Shown here piece by piece: positions 1-7,838 of a DNA stretch of 64,000 nucleotides (positions are counted from its first letter, which is position 1; each line of letters begins with the position of its first letter). The DNA is from Bacteroidetes bacterium UBA1312 (lineage in GTDB: Bacteria > Bacteroidota > Bacteroidia > Chitinophagales > Chitinophagaceae): contig DBTQ01000013.1 in the NCBI GenBank assembly GCA_002307135.1, forward strand, positions 127,270-191,269, read 5' to 3'. The position numbers and the translations under genes are program-made. A model generated the notes under the pieces. It did no database searches. It was not told where the DNA came from and saw nothing but the letters and a program-made list of their open reading frames with translations.

Positions 1-378
1 ACTGGCTCCTTCATTTTCTGTTATGTCCAAGCTGAATTTTTTGAGTGCCTGTATTGTGCCAGTAGTTTTGTCTTTCTTGTATGCAGGTACACTTACAAAA
101 GCGTAAGGTTTTTTTCGCTCAAGGCCAATTGAAATTATTGGTTTTGTTGCATTATTGATAATGCTATCCGGCGTGTTTCCCGAAGACTGTTCATATATTT
201 CTTCGGAAATTTTAAATAAAGGAATTTCGAAATTTTTAAGTGGTATTTTTTGTACGTAAAAACCGCTGTTTACATGAATATTGTTTACAGTACAAACTTG
301 ATGTTGTATTGTTTGAGCAGACGAACTGTTTACTGCGTTGATAGCAATTGCGCACATCAATAAAATTTTTCGTGTCAT
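1..378 (-). CDS. porU: PorU-like type IX secretion sortase, N-terminal part (cut by window edge)
   Basis: Partial gene: 126 codons are open from the ATG at 378 to the left edge. The N-terminus (MTRKILLMCAIAI...SSAQ) is a short signal peptide. A conserved stretch follows, with GLERKKPYAFVSV near residues 80-92 and an FSLDI segment near 113, which resembles the N-terminal domain of PorU, the cell-surface gingipain-family peptidase that removes type IX secretion signals and anchors cargo to lipopolysaccharide. The catalytic C25 domain lies outside the window, so the call rests on this N-terminal pattern and on the divergent neighbour gldJ; a porU-gldJ neighbourhood is common in Bacteroidota. A generic secreted protein with the same N-terminal domain is possible. 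Confidence 0.7.
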   Translation of the reverse strand, partial: MTRKILLMCAIAINAVNSSSAQTIQHQVCTVNNIHVNSGFYVQKIPLKNFEIPLFKISEEIYEQSSGNTPDSIINNATKPIISIGLERKKPYAFVSVPAYKKDKTTGTIQALKKFSLDITENEGAS

Positions 379-763
379 ATTTTGGCTTTTAGGGCGGCTT
401 CACTAAGTGATTGTAAAGTTACGAATTGTATTTTTACCATGCTCCATTTACAAGTGTTTTCGCGCATGTTGAAAATAGAATCAGGGTATTAACGAAAATT
501 TTACCATTTTATTATCAAATACTCCCCAAAATGACGTGGCTTGAGTTTTTGGTTTAATTTCAGAGAACGTTCAAAAGTGCTCAATTCTGAATACGCATAA
601 TATTTTTTAGAAAAAAGTGATGCTCCTAAATGGTCCGCAATAAAATTAATATAAATATCACGAAAGCATTGTCAATAAGGCATTATATGATATTTATGGT
701 GTTCAATAATGACGGATAATTTCTTCGAAAAAAAGATTTTTTTAAAATTGAAAGAAGAAATGC
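379..763. other. AT-rich divergent intergenic region porU/gldJ
   Basis: About 385 bases between the porU start and the gldJ promoter. It is very AT-rich and I see no credible open frame, RNA gene or strong hairpin. On the minus strand TAACTTTA at 414-421 is one base off the phylum's TAnnTTTG box and could serve porU, leaving a leader of about 30 nt. Nothing else stands out. Confidence 0.5.
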
Positions 764-794
764 TTGACATTCTCAAAATCTTGCGCTACTATTG
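764..794 (+). promoter_or_regulatory. Candidate promoter of gldJ
   Basis: TTGACA at 764-769, then 17 bases, then TACTATTG at 787-794. The downstream box fits TAnnTTTG with one mismatch, and the pair also fits a classical -35/-10 promoter with TACTAT. The predicted leader to the gldJ ATG at 851 is about 50 nt. Confidence 0.5.
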
Positions 795-850
795 TAAAGG
801 TTTTTAACAATTATTAGCCTTAATAGTAGTAAATATTTTTTCTCTGAATT

Positions 851-2377
851 ATGAAAAGAACACTCATTAGCATGAGCTTACTGTGCGTCGGAACAGCTAC
901 GCTCTTTTCTGCCTGCTCTTCCCACAAAGGAGGCGGTGTATCTACCAAAACAGGGTGGGATTACAACGATCCGAAGCTTGGTGGATTTGATGTACCTAAC
1001 TATCGTGGACAGCAAACTGGACCAGGTTTAGTATTTGTGGAAGGTGGACGTTTTACAATGGGTCAAACTGAAGATCAGTTGGGCGATGAACATACGAGTA
1101 TTCCGCGTACGGTTTCGGTTTCTTCTTTTTATATGGATGAAACTGAGGTTGCTAACGTTCATTACCGTGAGTACACCTATTGGATGGCGCGTGCGTATTC
1201 TTCCGATTATCCGGATTTGGTTGAGAAAACTTTGCCAGATAGTACTTGTTGGAGAAAAGCGCTTTCTTACAATGAGCCATTCGTTGATTTATACTTCCGT
1301 CATGCGGCTTATAATTTCTATCCTGTTGTTGGTGTGAGTTGGAATCAAGCCAATGAATACTGTAAATGGCGTAGTGATCGTGTTAATGAGTACATTCTCA
1401 TTAAGAGCGGTAAATTGAAGAAAAATCCGAATCAGGTTAATGAAGATATCTTTACAGATGACACATACATTTCTGGTCAATACGAAGGTATAGCCGGAAA
1501 CAACCGTAAAAAAGATTATAACCCTAATGGTTCAGGTAAACGTGGTGTAAACTATTCTGATGGTATCTTTTTGCCAAACTATCGTCTTCCGACGGAAGCT
1601 GAGTGGGAATATGCTGCTGTTGGTTTAAAAGGTAATAACCCAGAACCTGCTACAAAGCGTCGTCGAGGTGAAGAGGTTGTAACCAATAGAAATACTTATC
1701 CATGGGGTGATCCTCATACTACACGTTTTGGTATTCGTAATTCATACCAAGGAGAATTTCTTGCTAACTACAAGCGTGGTGCAGGTGATGCAATGGGTAT
1801 TGCCGGAGGCTTAAATGACAATGCAGACATTCCGGCACCAGTAACATCTTATCAGCCCAATGCTTTGGGTATTTATAACATGGCTGGTAACGTAAGTGAG
1901 TGGGTATTGGATACTTACCGCCCAACATCATATCAAGATGTCAATGATTTTCGCCCTTTCCGCGGTAATGTTTTCGAAACATATCGTCGCAATGTGGAAG
2001 ATGGTACATTAGAAGAAAAAGATAGTATAGGTCATTTAAACAAACGTCTTCTTGATTCTACTGAACTTGCAAATCAAAGTAACTTTAAGTTGAAAAAAGC
2101 AGACGTACGTAGTTTCGCAGATGGAGATTCAACTTCCGGTTACTTCTACGATTATGGAAATACAACCTTGGTAAACGACAATTCAAAAGTTTACAAAGGC
2201 GGTTCTTGGGCGGATCGCGCATATTGGATGTCTCCGGGTACGCGTCGTTTTATGGCAGCTGATAAATCAAGTTCTTCTATCGGTTTCCGTTGTGCAATGG
2301 ATCGTATGGGTAGTCCGAATGGCGTAAATTCTAACAAGGCTGGAAATTATTTTTCAGGTAAGAGAAAAAGAAAATAA
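851..2377 (+). CDS. gldJ: Gliding motility lipoprotein GldJ
   Basis: A 508-aa outer-membrane lipoprotein of the formylglycine-generating-enzyme (sulfatase-modifying factor) fold, with lipobox Cys22 (LFSAC). After the lipobox comes the GldJ-type stretch TGWDYNDPKLGGF, then GLVFVEGGRFTMG, RLPTEAEWEYAA, a NVSEWV segment, YKGGSW and a final GFRCAMDR, spread over residues 60-490. Family members are structural parts of the gliding and type IX secretion apparatus rather than enzymes, and GldJ is needed for stability of the GldKLMN complex. It is divergent from porU and is followed at once by a strong terminator. GldK/PorK is a paralogue with the same fold; the TGWDYNDP region and the porU neighbour favour GldJ. 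Confidence 0.88.
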   Translation: MKRTLISMSLLCVGTATLFSACSSHKGGGVSTKTGWDYNDPKLGGFDVPNYRGQQTGPGLVFVEGGRFTMGQTEDQLGDEHTSIPRTVSVSSFYMDETEVANVHYREYTYWMARAYSSDYPDLVEKTLPDSTCWRKALSYNEPFVDLYFRHAAYNFYPVVGVSWNQANEYCKWRSDRVNEYILIKSGKLKKNPNQVNEDIFTDDTYISGQYEGIAGNNRKKDYNPNGSGKRGVNYSDGIFLPNYRLPTEAEWEYAAVGLKGNNPEPATKRRRGEEVVTNRNTYPWGDPHTTRFGIRNSYQGEFLANYKRGAGDAMGIAGGLNDNADIPAPVTSYQPNALGIYNMAGNVSEWVLDTYRPTSYQDVNDFRPFRGNVFETYRRNVEDGTLEEKDSIGHLNKRLLDSTELANQSNFKLKKADVRSFADGDSTSGYFYDYGNTTLVNDNSKVYKGGSWADRAYWMSPGTRRFMAADKSSSSIGFRCAMDRMGSPNGVNSNKAGNYFSGKRKRK

Positions 2378-2393
2378 AATAGCTAATACTATT

Positions 2394-2425
2394 AAAAAAC
2401 CCTCCAAATATTTGGAGGGTTTTTT
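2394..2425 (+). terminator. Rho-independent terminator of gldJ
   Basis: An 11-bp stem (ACCCTCCAAAT paired with ATTTGGAGGGT) flanked by an A-run and a T-run of six. It lies 17 bases after the gldJ stop and only 26 bases before the murF start, so murF must have its own promoter inside or next to the hairpin, or depend on readthrough. Confidence 0.85.
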
Positions 2426-2451
2426 AATTTTACAAAGAAAAATTTATTCAA

Positions 2452-3735
2452 TTGAACATACCATCACTTTACGAAATTTATCTTCAGCATTCATCTGTTC
2501 AAACAGATACTCGGAAAATAAGACCAGGAGATTTATTTTTTGCATTAAAGGGATCCAGTTTTAATGGGAATCATTTTGCGGCCAATGCATTGATGCTAGG
2601 CGCAGCTTATTGTGTAGTAGATGATGCTAAATACTTAATAAATGATCGTTGTATTTTAGTTGATGACACATTGTTGGTTTTACAGCAATTGGCATTGTAT
2701 CATCGTCAACAATTTAATATTCCATTTATTGCCATTACGGGCTCTAATGGTAAAACAACCTCAAAAGAACTAGTAGCGATAGTGCTAAAGCAGAAGTATA
2801 TTACTTATGCCACAGAAGGTAATCTTAATAATCATATAGGCATACCCCTTACTATACTTAAGATTAAAAAGGATGCTGAAATAGCCATCATTGAAATGGG
2901 TGCTAATCATCAAAAAGAAATAGAAGCTTATTGTAAGATTGCATTACCTACTCATGGCATTATTAACAATTGTGGTAAAGCTCATATTGAAGGTTTTGGA
3001 GGTGTTGAAGGCGTGAGGAAAGGTAAGGGCGAACTCTATGATTTTATACGTGATAATAACGGTGTTATTTTTAGAAATGAAGATTTGGATTATCTCAAAG
3101 AAATGGCAAATGGTATTGGTCAACAGATAACCTACGGTAGTAAGCAAGCTCAATATGTTGGTCTGCCAATACAGAATGATCTGATGCTTGATGTTGCTAT
3201 ATTGACTACTAACTTTGAAACGACTATACATTCGCGATTGGTGGGTGATTATAATTTTTCAAATATTATGTTAGCTGTTGCTGTGGGGGCTTATTTTGGA
3301 ATAGATATTGATCAGATAAAATTAGCAATTGAAGCATACAGCCCTGATAATAGTCGCTCACAATTAATTGAAATAGGTAGTAACAAAATAATACTTGATG
3401 CATATAATGCGAATCCTACCAGCATGCGTGCTGCTATTAGTAATTTCGCGCTATCGGAGGGTAATAAGGTATTGTGGTTGGGGGCAATGAAGGAGATGGG
3501 TAAAGACGAGGCAAAAGAGCATGAGCAATTGGTAGCTTATTTAAGTGAATGGCAATGGCAACAGGTAATACTTGTGGGTGCTGAATTTGAGCCATTTTCA
3601 GCTGGCAATCTTTGGTTTTCTGATTCCTTGCAGGCTGCGAGCCATGTGGCTAAAAACAAGCCCCAGAATAGCCTTGTATTGATTAAAGGCTCTAGGGGTA
3701 GTAAGATGGAAAAGTTAATGGAGGCATTGGTTTGA
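2452..3735 (+). CDS. murF: UDP-N-acetylmuramoyl-tripeptide--D-alanyl-D-alanine ligase (MurF)
   Basis: A 427-aa cytoplasmic Mur ligase that adds D-Ala-D-Ala to UDP-MurNAc-tripeptide, the last cytoplasmic step in making the peptidoglycan pentapeptide precursor. The N-terminal domain has TDTRKIRPGDLFFALKG (residues 18-34), as usual for MurF. The ATP loop GSNGKTT is at 97-103, the central domain has IIEMGANHQKEI and NNCGKAHIEGFG, and the C-terminal domain has DAYNANPTSM. The start is a TTG; the next in-frame ATG would remove the conserved N-terminal domain, so TTG is well supported. Other mur genes are not adjacent. Confidence 0.93.
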   Translation: MNIPSLYEIYLQHSSVQTDTRKIRPGDLFFALKGSSFNGNHFAANALMLGAAYCVVDDAKYLINDRCILVDDTLLVLQQLALYHRQQFNIPFIAITGSNGKTTSKELVAIVLKQKYITYATEGNLNNHIGIPLTILKIKKDAEIAIIEMGANHQKEIEAYCKIALPTHGIINNCGKAHIEGFGGVEGVRKGKGELYDFIRDNNGVIFRNEDLDYLKEMANGIGQQITYGSKQAQYVGLPIQNDLMLDVAILTTNFETTIHSRLVGDYNFSNIMLAVAVGAYFGIDIDQIKLAIEAYSPDNSRSQLIEIGSNKIILDAYNANPTSMRAAISNFALSEGNKVLWLGAMKEMGKDEAKEHEQLVAYLSEWQWQQVILVGAEFEPFSAGNLWFSDSLQAASHVAKNKPQNSLVLIKGSRGSKMEKLMEALV

Positions 3736-3762
3736 TTGAGTAATGTTAAGAGAGAAATATTT

Positions 3763-3808
3763 ATTGTATAAGTAAGCCGCTCCCATGGGAGCGGCTTACT
3801 TATACAAT
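3763..3808. terminator. 46-bp perfect palindrome between convergent genes
   Basis: A perfect inverted repeat centred at 3785/3786 (GCCGCTCCC facing GGGAGCGGC, extended by AT-rich arms) between the murF stop and the stop of the convergent lipoprotein gene. There is no long T-run on either side, but the symmetry and place suggest a bidirectional terminator. Confidence 0.7.
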
Positions 3809-3820
3809 TTACTTATCTAA

Positions 3821-4306
3821 TTAATTATTGATGTTGGCAGATGTTTTCGCCCATTCAAAAATATTTGTAGTATTTCGCAACCAAATATCATTAAATACAA
3901 TGCTTATTTGACTACCATTTACAGTTACATTTATTGTTTGATCTTTTGAATTGGCATCTTGATCAGTGCTGACATAATATTTTTGACTAGTACTGTCGGT
4001 CGCTAAAACAGATACCTCTCCCAGCTCGTCTGCAACAGTTCGCAGTGTATAGATTCCGTCTTGAGTGGGAAATTTTTTAAACTGGAAGCTAATGATCCCA
4101 GAATTGCCGGAAATGGCGCTAACTAACCCAATAGTGTCAATGCCAGATACATATTTGGGTATGGCTTTTACATTTGTTGCAGTTAAAGTTTTAGTATTAA
4201 GAAACCAACTGTTTTTGTCCGGAGATTTTACGGTATCATCTGTTTTGGTACAGGCCGAATTGATGAGTAACAAAAGTGATGTCGCAAAAAGTATTGTTTT
4301 TTTCAT
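3821..4306 (-). CDS. Small lipoprotein, member 1 of a tandem paralogous trio
   Basis: 161 aa with signal peptide and lipobox (INSAC, Cys19), followed by an acidic linker and the pattern NSWFLNTKTL. The rest looks beta-rich: FQFKKFPTQDGIYTL, then GEVSVLA, then a strand ending IVFNDIWLRN. The same order of blocks recurs in the next two genes, so the three are paralogues, though strongly diverged. It is probably an outer-membrane or periplasm-facing lipoprotein. I recognise no family and propose no function. A TATATTTG promoter box lies 25 bases upstream of the start. Confidence 0.75.
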   Translation of the reverse strand: MKKTILFATSLLLLINSACTKTDDTVKSPDKNSWFLNTKTLTATNVKAIPKYVSGIDTIGLVSAISGNSGIISFQFKKFPTQDGIYTLRTVADELGEVSVLATDSTSQKYYVSTDQDANSKDQTINVTVNGSQISIVFNDIWLRNTTNIFEWAKTSANINN

Positions 4307-4331
4307 AGCATTTTGATATGTTGTGACGGTA

Positions 4332-4339
4332 CAAATATA
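4332..4339 (-). promoter_or_regulatory. TATATTTG -7 box, lipoprotein 1
   Basis: An exact match to TAnnTTTG on the minus strand, ending 25 bases before the ATG. I see no clear TTTG -33 element at ideal spacing. The same octamer stands at nearly the same distance before the two paralogues. Confidence 0.6.
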
Positions 4340-4365
4340 ATTCTTAGTTGATGAGTTTTATTCAA

Positions 4366-4809
4366 TTATGGTTGGACAATGTTAGCACTAATACGTACAG
4401 TGTCGCTTAATAAATCAGCATTCACTGCTAAAGTAGAAGGTAAGATAATATGGTATTTCCCATTGACAATAGTAACAGATGCTGATACCCCTTTATTGTC
4501 GATACTATTGTACACATTTGCTCCTCCAAGAATAGTTTTTACAGATACTTCATTAGTATTGTAAGGTTCGACACTCACAGTATAATTTGCATTTGTAGTT
4601 GGAATACTCTTGAATTTAAAATTCAATGAACTATTACCAACAGTAGCACTAATATAGCCGGAAGAGTCGGCCACTAATATGTTATCGGCTTGAAAAACTT
4701 TCCCATTGACAGCCCAGGAGTTTTCTGCGAGGCTTTGGTCTGTCTTATTGCAAGATGATACAATCAAAACACCAAGGATAATAGGGCTAAGTAAAAGTAA
4801 TTTTTTCAT
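4366..4809 (-). CDS. Small lipoprotein, member 2 of a tandem paralogous trio
   Basis: 147 aa with signal peptide and lipobox (VSSC, Cys20), then NKTDQSLAENSWAVNGKVF. The beta-rich core has FKFKSIPTTNANYTV, NEVSV and a terminal IILPSTL segment, matching in order the blocks of the flanking genes at 3821 and 4947. The protein is about the size of one small beta-barrel or beta-sandwich domain. Function is unknown. It appears to be transcribed from its own promoter (box at 4832-4839), so the trio is three transcription units rather than a simple operon. Confidence 0.75.
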   Translation of the reverse strand: MKKLLLLSPIILGVLIVSSCNKTDQSLAENSWAVNGKVFQADNILVADSSGYISATVGNSSLNFKFKSIPTTNANYTVSVEPYNTNEVSVKTILGGANVYNSIDNKGVSASVTIVNGKYHIILPSTLAVNADLLSDTVRISANIVQP

Positions 4810-4831
4810 TTGCTTTTAAAATGATTATTTA

Positions 4832-4839
4832 CAAATATA
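4832..4839 (-). promoter_or_regulatory. TATATTTG -7 box, lipoprotein 2
   Basis: An exact TAnnTTTG match on the minus strand, 22 bases before the ATG of the second lipoprotein. No good -33 element is seen. Confidence 0.6.
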
Positions 4840-4946
4840 ATTGATTGGATTTAAAAAGAAAGATCATTCTATTTTTCTTTTTCACAGCAGAAATGAAGTT
4901 GCCAATATTTGAGCAATTGAATTATGAAAAGGATTTGTCATCTGCT

Positions 4947-5411
4947 CTAATAATCTGCTCTGTCGGTTTCTGTAATGAATGCTGTGGTACTTACACTATC
5001 AGAATTGTTTTTTATATTTTTCAGCCAGGTACTCGGTAGTTGTATAATTATTTTTTCACCAACTACAGATATTTTTGCTTGTATATGATCATTGCCGGTT
5101 GCTCTAAATGTATCCGAAGGTGCGGTTGATGCCGTTATTCCTATTTCTCCGACATGGACAGATTTGCCTGCTACAACATTATACATACCATTGTCTGTTG
5201 GTAAATTGTTGAAACTAAAGGTTATATATGCAGTGCCATTTGTAGCAGTTACAGTTTTGTTTACAGTTGCTACTTTTGTAGCGCCTGGTGTATAGCCTTT
5301 ACCATTATAAGTCCAAGAATTATTTACGATACTATTCCCTGTATTTTGTTTGTTGCAAGCACTTAATAGTAAAAAGGAGCAAATGCTAAGGGAGAAAAGG
5401 AGCTGTTTCAT
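4947..5411 (-). CDS. Small lipoprotein, member 3 of a tandem paralogous trio
   Basis: 154 aa with signal peptide and lipobox (LSAC, Cys19), followed by NKQNTGNSIVNNSWTYNGK. The core contains ITFSFNNLPTDNGMYNV, VGEIGI and IIIQLPSTWLKN. The NSW-x-NGK start, the F-x-F-x-x-(I/L)PT-x-(N/D) block and the LPSTWL end are shared with the second member and more weakly with the first. Function is unknown. It is the most upstream copy and has the most complete promoter of the three. Confidence 0.75.
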   Translation of the reverse strand: MKQLLFSLSICSFLLLSACNKQNTGNSIVNNSWTYNGKGYTPGATKVATVNKTVTATNGTAYITFSFNNLPTDNGMYNVVAGKSVHVGEIGITASTAPSDTFRATGNDHIQAKISVVGEKIIIQLPSTWLKNIKNNSDSVSTTAFITETDRADY

Positions 5412-5433
5412 TTAATTTTGTTTTTAATATCTA

Positions 5434-5462
5434 CAAATATATGTTTCAAATGATAAAGCAAA
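5434..5462 (-). promoter_or_regulatory. Promoter of lipoprotein 3 (TTTG-N17-TATATTTG)
   Basis: On the minus strand TTTG at 5462-5459, 17 bases, then TATATTTG at 5441-5434, ending 22 bases before the ATG. It fits the Bacteroidota -33/-7 promoter. Confidence 0.65.
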
Positions 5463-5539
5463 TGGTGTTGTTGAGGCTATTTTTTAAATAACCGTTAGCT
5501 ATTCTATATTTTCTAACGTTTTAATACTTGTTACAGGCA

Positions 5540-5547
5540 TAACTTTG
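5540..5547 (+). promoter_or_regulatory. TAACTTTG -7 box, metallophosphoesterase gene
   Basis: An exact TAnnTTTG match 26 bases before the ATG at 5574. The same octamer TAACTTTG occurs before feoA and the DUF2480 gene. Confidence 0.6.
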
Positions 5548-5573
5548 CGACTCAAATTTTATTAGTTTCCTCA

Positions 5574-6821
5574 ATGACTTTCCGTTTCATTTTAATATTT
5601 GTATTGATAGCTCTTGCAGAGTATTATGCTTTTGTTGTTGTTCGATCTGCTTTACGAACATTACCAAATATAGTACGTACCATTTCATTAATTTTTTATT
5701 TAGCAGTAACTATTTTGTGTTGGGCTAGCTTCGTAATCTTACGCAATGAACATATACATTTATCTTCAGGAGTCAAGAAATTATATATTGCCCTTTCGGT
5801 TGGATTATTGGTTGCCAAAGTATTGATATTAGTTGTTATGCTGGGCGATGATGTTCGACGTTTTGTAATGTGGGTATATTATAAAGTAAAGCCAGGTGCA
5901 AATGCACTTCCAGTCGATACTTCAGGTATTACCCGTTCTGTATTTTTATCGCGTTTCGCTCTGCTTTTAGGTGGCGGTATCATTGTTGGTTTTATAAATG
6001 GGATTAGTAATCGCTATCGTTATCAGGTGAAAAAAATAAAAATGGCTTTCCCAAATTTACCTACTGCTTTTAATGGTTTGAAAATTGTCCAGATTTCAGA
6101 TATTCATAGCGGTAGTTTTGATAATCCAGATGCGGTTAATAAAGGTGTTCAGATGGTTTTGGATCTTAAGCCTGATATTATTTTTTTTACGGGGGATTTA
6201 GTCAATAACAGGTCAGAAGAGGTTGGCGTTTATCAAAAGATATTTGCACAACTTAAAGCTCCGATGGGGGTGTATTCCATATTAGGTAATCACGATTATG
6301 GTGATTACGAGGTATGGCCAAGTTTGGAAGATAAAGCGAGAAATTTAGAGGTGCTAAAATCTATTCACGCGCAAATGGGGTGGCGTTTGATGATGAATGA
6401 ACATATTGTTTTTGAAAGAGGTAATGACTCAATTGCACTTGTAGGTATAGAAAATTGGGGCGCAAAAGCACATTTTCCCAAATACGGCAGTATGAAAAAT
6501 GCATATCTTGGGTTGCTTGAGAAAAATATTCCGTTTAAAATATTACTTTCTCATGATCCGTCGCATTGGGATGCAGAAGTAAGACCTCAATATAAAGATA
6601 TTGACTTAACGCTTAGCGGACATACACATGGTATGCAGTTCGGGATAGAGATTCCTTGGCTTAAATGGAGTCCAATACAATATATTTATAAAGAATGGGC
6701 TGGTTTATACAAAGAGGGCAATCAATATTTGTATGTTAATAGAGGGTTTGGTTTCTTGGGTTATCAGGGGCGTTTTGGGATAATGCCTGAAATAACTTTG
6801 TTAGAATTAGAACGAGCATAG
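5574..6821 (+). CDS. Membrane-anchored calcineurin-like metallophosphoesterase
   Basis: 415 aa. About four hydrophobic segments in the first 150 residues anchor a cytoplasmic or periplasmic phosphoesterase domain. All metal-site motifs are present in order: QISDIHSG, FFTGDLVNN, LGNHDYGDY, LLSHDPSHW and LSGHTHGMQFG. The fold binds two metal ions and cleaves phosphate mono- or diesters; the substrate cannot be read from the sequence. Membrane-tethered relatives (YkuE/YaeI type) act on lipid-linked pyrophosphates such as UDP-diacylglucosamine, so an envelope substrate is possible. The gene has its own promoter box and probably continues into miaA, 29 bases downstream. Confidence 0.85.
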   Translation: MTFRFILIFVLIALAEYYAFVVVRSALRTLPNIVRTISLIFYLAVTILCWASFVILRNEHIHLSSGVKKLYIALSVGLLVAKVLILVVMLGDDVRRFVMWVYYKVKPGANALPVDTSGITRSVFLSRFALLLGGGIIVGFINGISNRYRYQVKKIKMAFPNLPTAFNGLKIVQISDIHSGSFDNPDAVNKGVQMVLDLKPDIIFFTGDLVNNRSEEVGVYQKIFAQLKAPMGVYSILGNHDYGDYEVWPSLEDKARNLEVLKSIHAQMGWRLMMNEHIVFERGNDSIALVGIENWGAKAHFPKYGSMKNAYLGLLEKNIPFKILLSHDPSHWDAEVRPQYKDIDLTLSGHTHGMQFGIEIPWLKWSPIQYIYKEWAGLYKEGNQYLYVNRGFGFLGYQGRFGIMPEITLLELERA

Positions 6822-6850
6822 TTGAATTAATTCACTAAATCTATTCTTTA

Positions 6851-7753
6851 ATGCGTCGCAAAACGGTATTAGTAATAGCAGGGCCTACAGCTGTTGGTAA
6901 AACGGCTGTAGCTATTGATGTTGCCGCGCGTGTAAATACTGAAATTGTATCTGCGGATTCGCGGCAATGTTACCGAGGTATGTCAATTGGTACTGCACAA
7001 CCGACTCCTCTGGAACTAACTCAAGTGCCACATCATTTTATCGATTGCTTCGCTGTTGACCAATCACTTTCAGCTGCAGATTATGAACGCTTGTCGCTTG
7101 AGTATTTAGCTCATATTTTTGAACATGAGGATGTTGCAATAGTTTGTGGTGGAACTGGCTTATATATTAAAGCCCTTTGTGAAGGGCTTGATGAAATGCC
7201 TCCGATAGATCCTATAATTGCGCAACAAGTAGATGCTTCTTTTGAAGAAAAAGGTATTCGGTGGCTTAAAGAAACACTTCTGAAAGAAGATCCAGTGTTT
7301 TTTGGGATTGGCGAAATTGACAATCCGGCTCGAATGCTGCGTGCATTGATTTTTAAGCGTTCTGTCGGTATGAGTATTCATGCTTTTAGAAGTGGGCATA
7401 AAAAGCAAAGACCTTTTAATATTGTAAAGGTAGGGCTTGAAATGCCTCGTGCCCAATTGTATGAACGTATTGATCTGCGCGTGGAAATTATGATGGCGAA
7501 TGGTTTGCTAGACGAAGTACTTAAGTTATACCCCTTTCGTCAATTGAAGAACTTACAGACTGTGGGGTATGCTGAATTATTTGGTTATCTTGATGGTAAA
7601 ATAGAGCTGCAAAAAGCGATTGAATTAATAAAGCAACATAGTCGTAACTATGCAAAGCGCCAGATGACTTGGTTTAAAAAAGATCAGGACTTTAATTGGT
7701 TTGATGTTAATAGCTCAACGGTTGTAGAAGAAATATTAGCACTCATTACATAA
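6851..7753 (+). CDS. miaA: tRNA dimethylallyltransferase (MiaA)
   Basis: 300 aa. It transfers the dimethylallyl group from DMAPP to N6 of A37 in tRNAs that read UNN codons. Visible are the P-loop GPTAVGKT (residues 11-18), SADSRQCYRGMSIGTA, PHHFID, the CGGTGLYIKAL segment and C-terminal QTVGYAELFGYLDG with KRQMTWFKKD. Length and motif order are normal for the family. It lies 29 bases after the metallophosphoesterase gene and is followed by a strong hairpin shared with the convergent peptidase gene. Confidence 0.95.
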   Translation: MRRKTVLVIAGPTAVGKTAVAIDVAARVNTEIVSADSRQCYRGMSIGTAQPTPLELTQVPHHFIDCFAVDQSLSAADYERLSLEYLAHIFEHEDVAIVCGGTGLYIKALCEGLDEMPPIDPIIAQQVDASFEEKGIRWLKETLLKEDPVFFGIGEIDNPARMLRALIFKRSVGMSIHAFRSGHKKQRPFNIVKVGLEMPRAQLYERIDLRVEIMMANGLLDEVLKLYPFRQLKNLQTVGYAELFGYLDGKIELQKAIELIKQHSRNYAKRQMTWFKKDQDFNWFDVNSSTVVEEILALIT

Positions 7754-7770
7754 GAACAGTGTTTTACTTA

Positions 7771-7813
7771 AAAAAGGGGCGGTTTGTATTCATTGAAATA
7801 CAAACCGCCCCTT
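7771..7813. terminator. Bidirectional terminator between miaA and the S46 peptidase gene
   Basis: A GC-rich 17-bp stem (AAGGGGCGGTTTGTATT at 7774-7790 paired with 7797-7813) with a 6-base loop. The A-run at 7771-7775 gives a U-tract to minus-strand transcripts, so it best serves the peptidase gene. Confidence 0.8.
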
Positions 7814-7838
7814 ATCGTAATTTTAAAATTGATTATAA

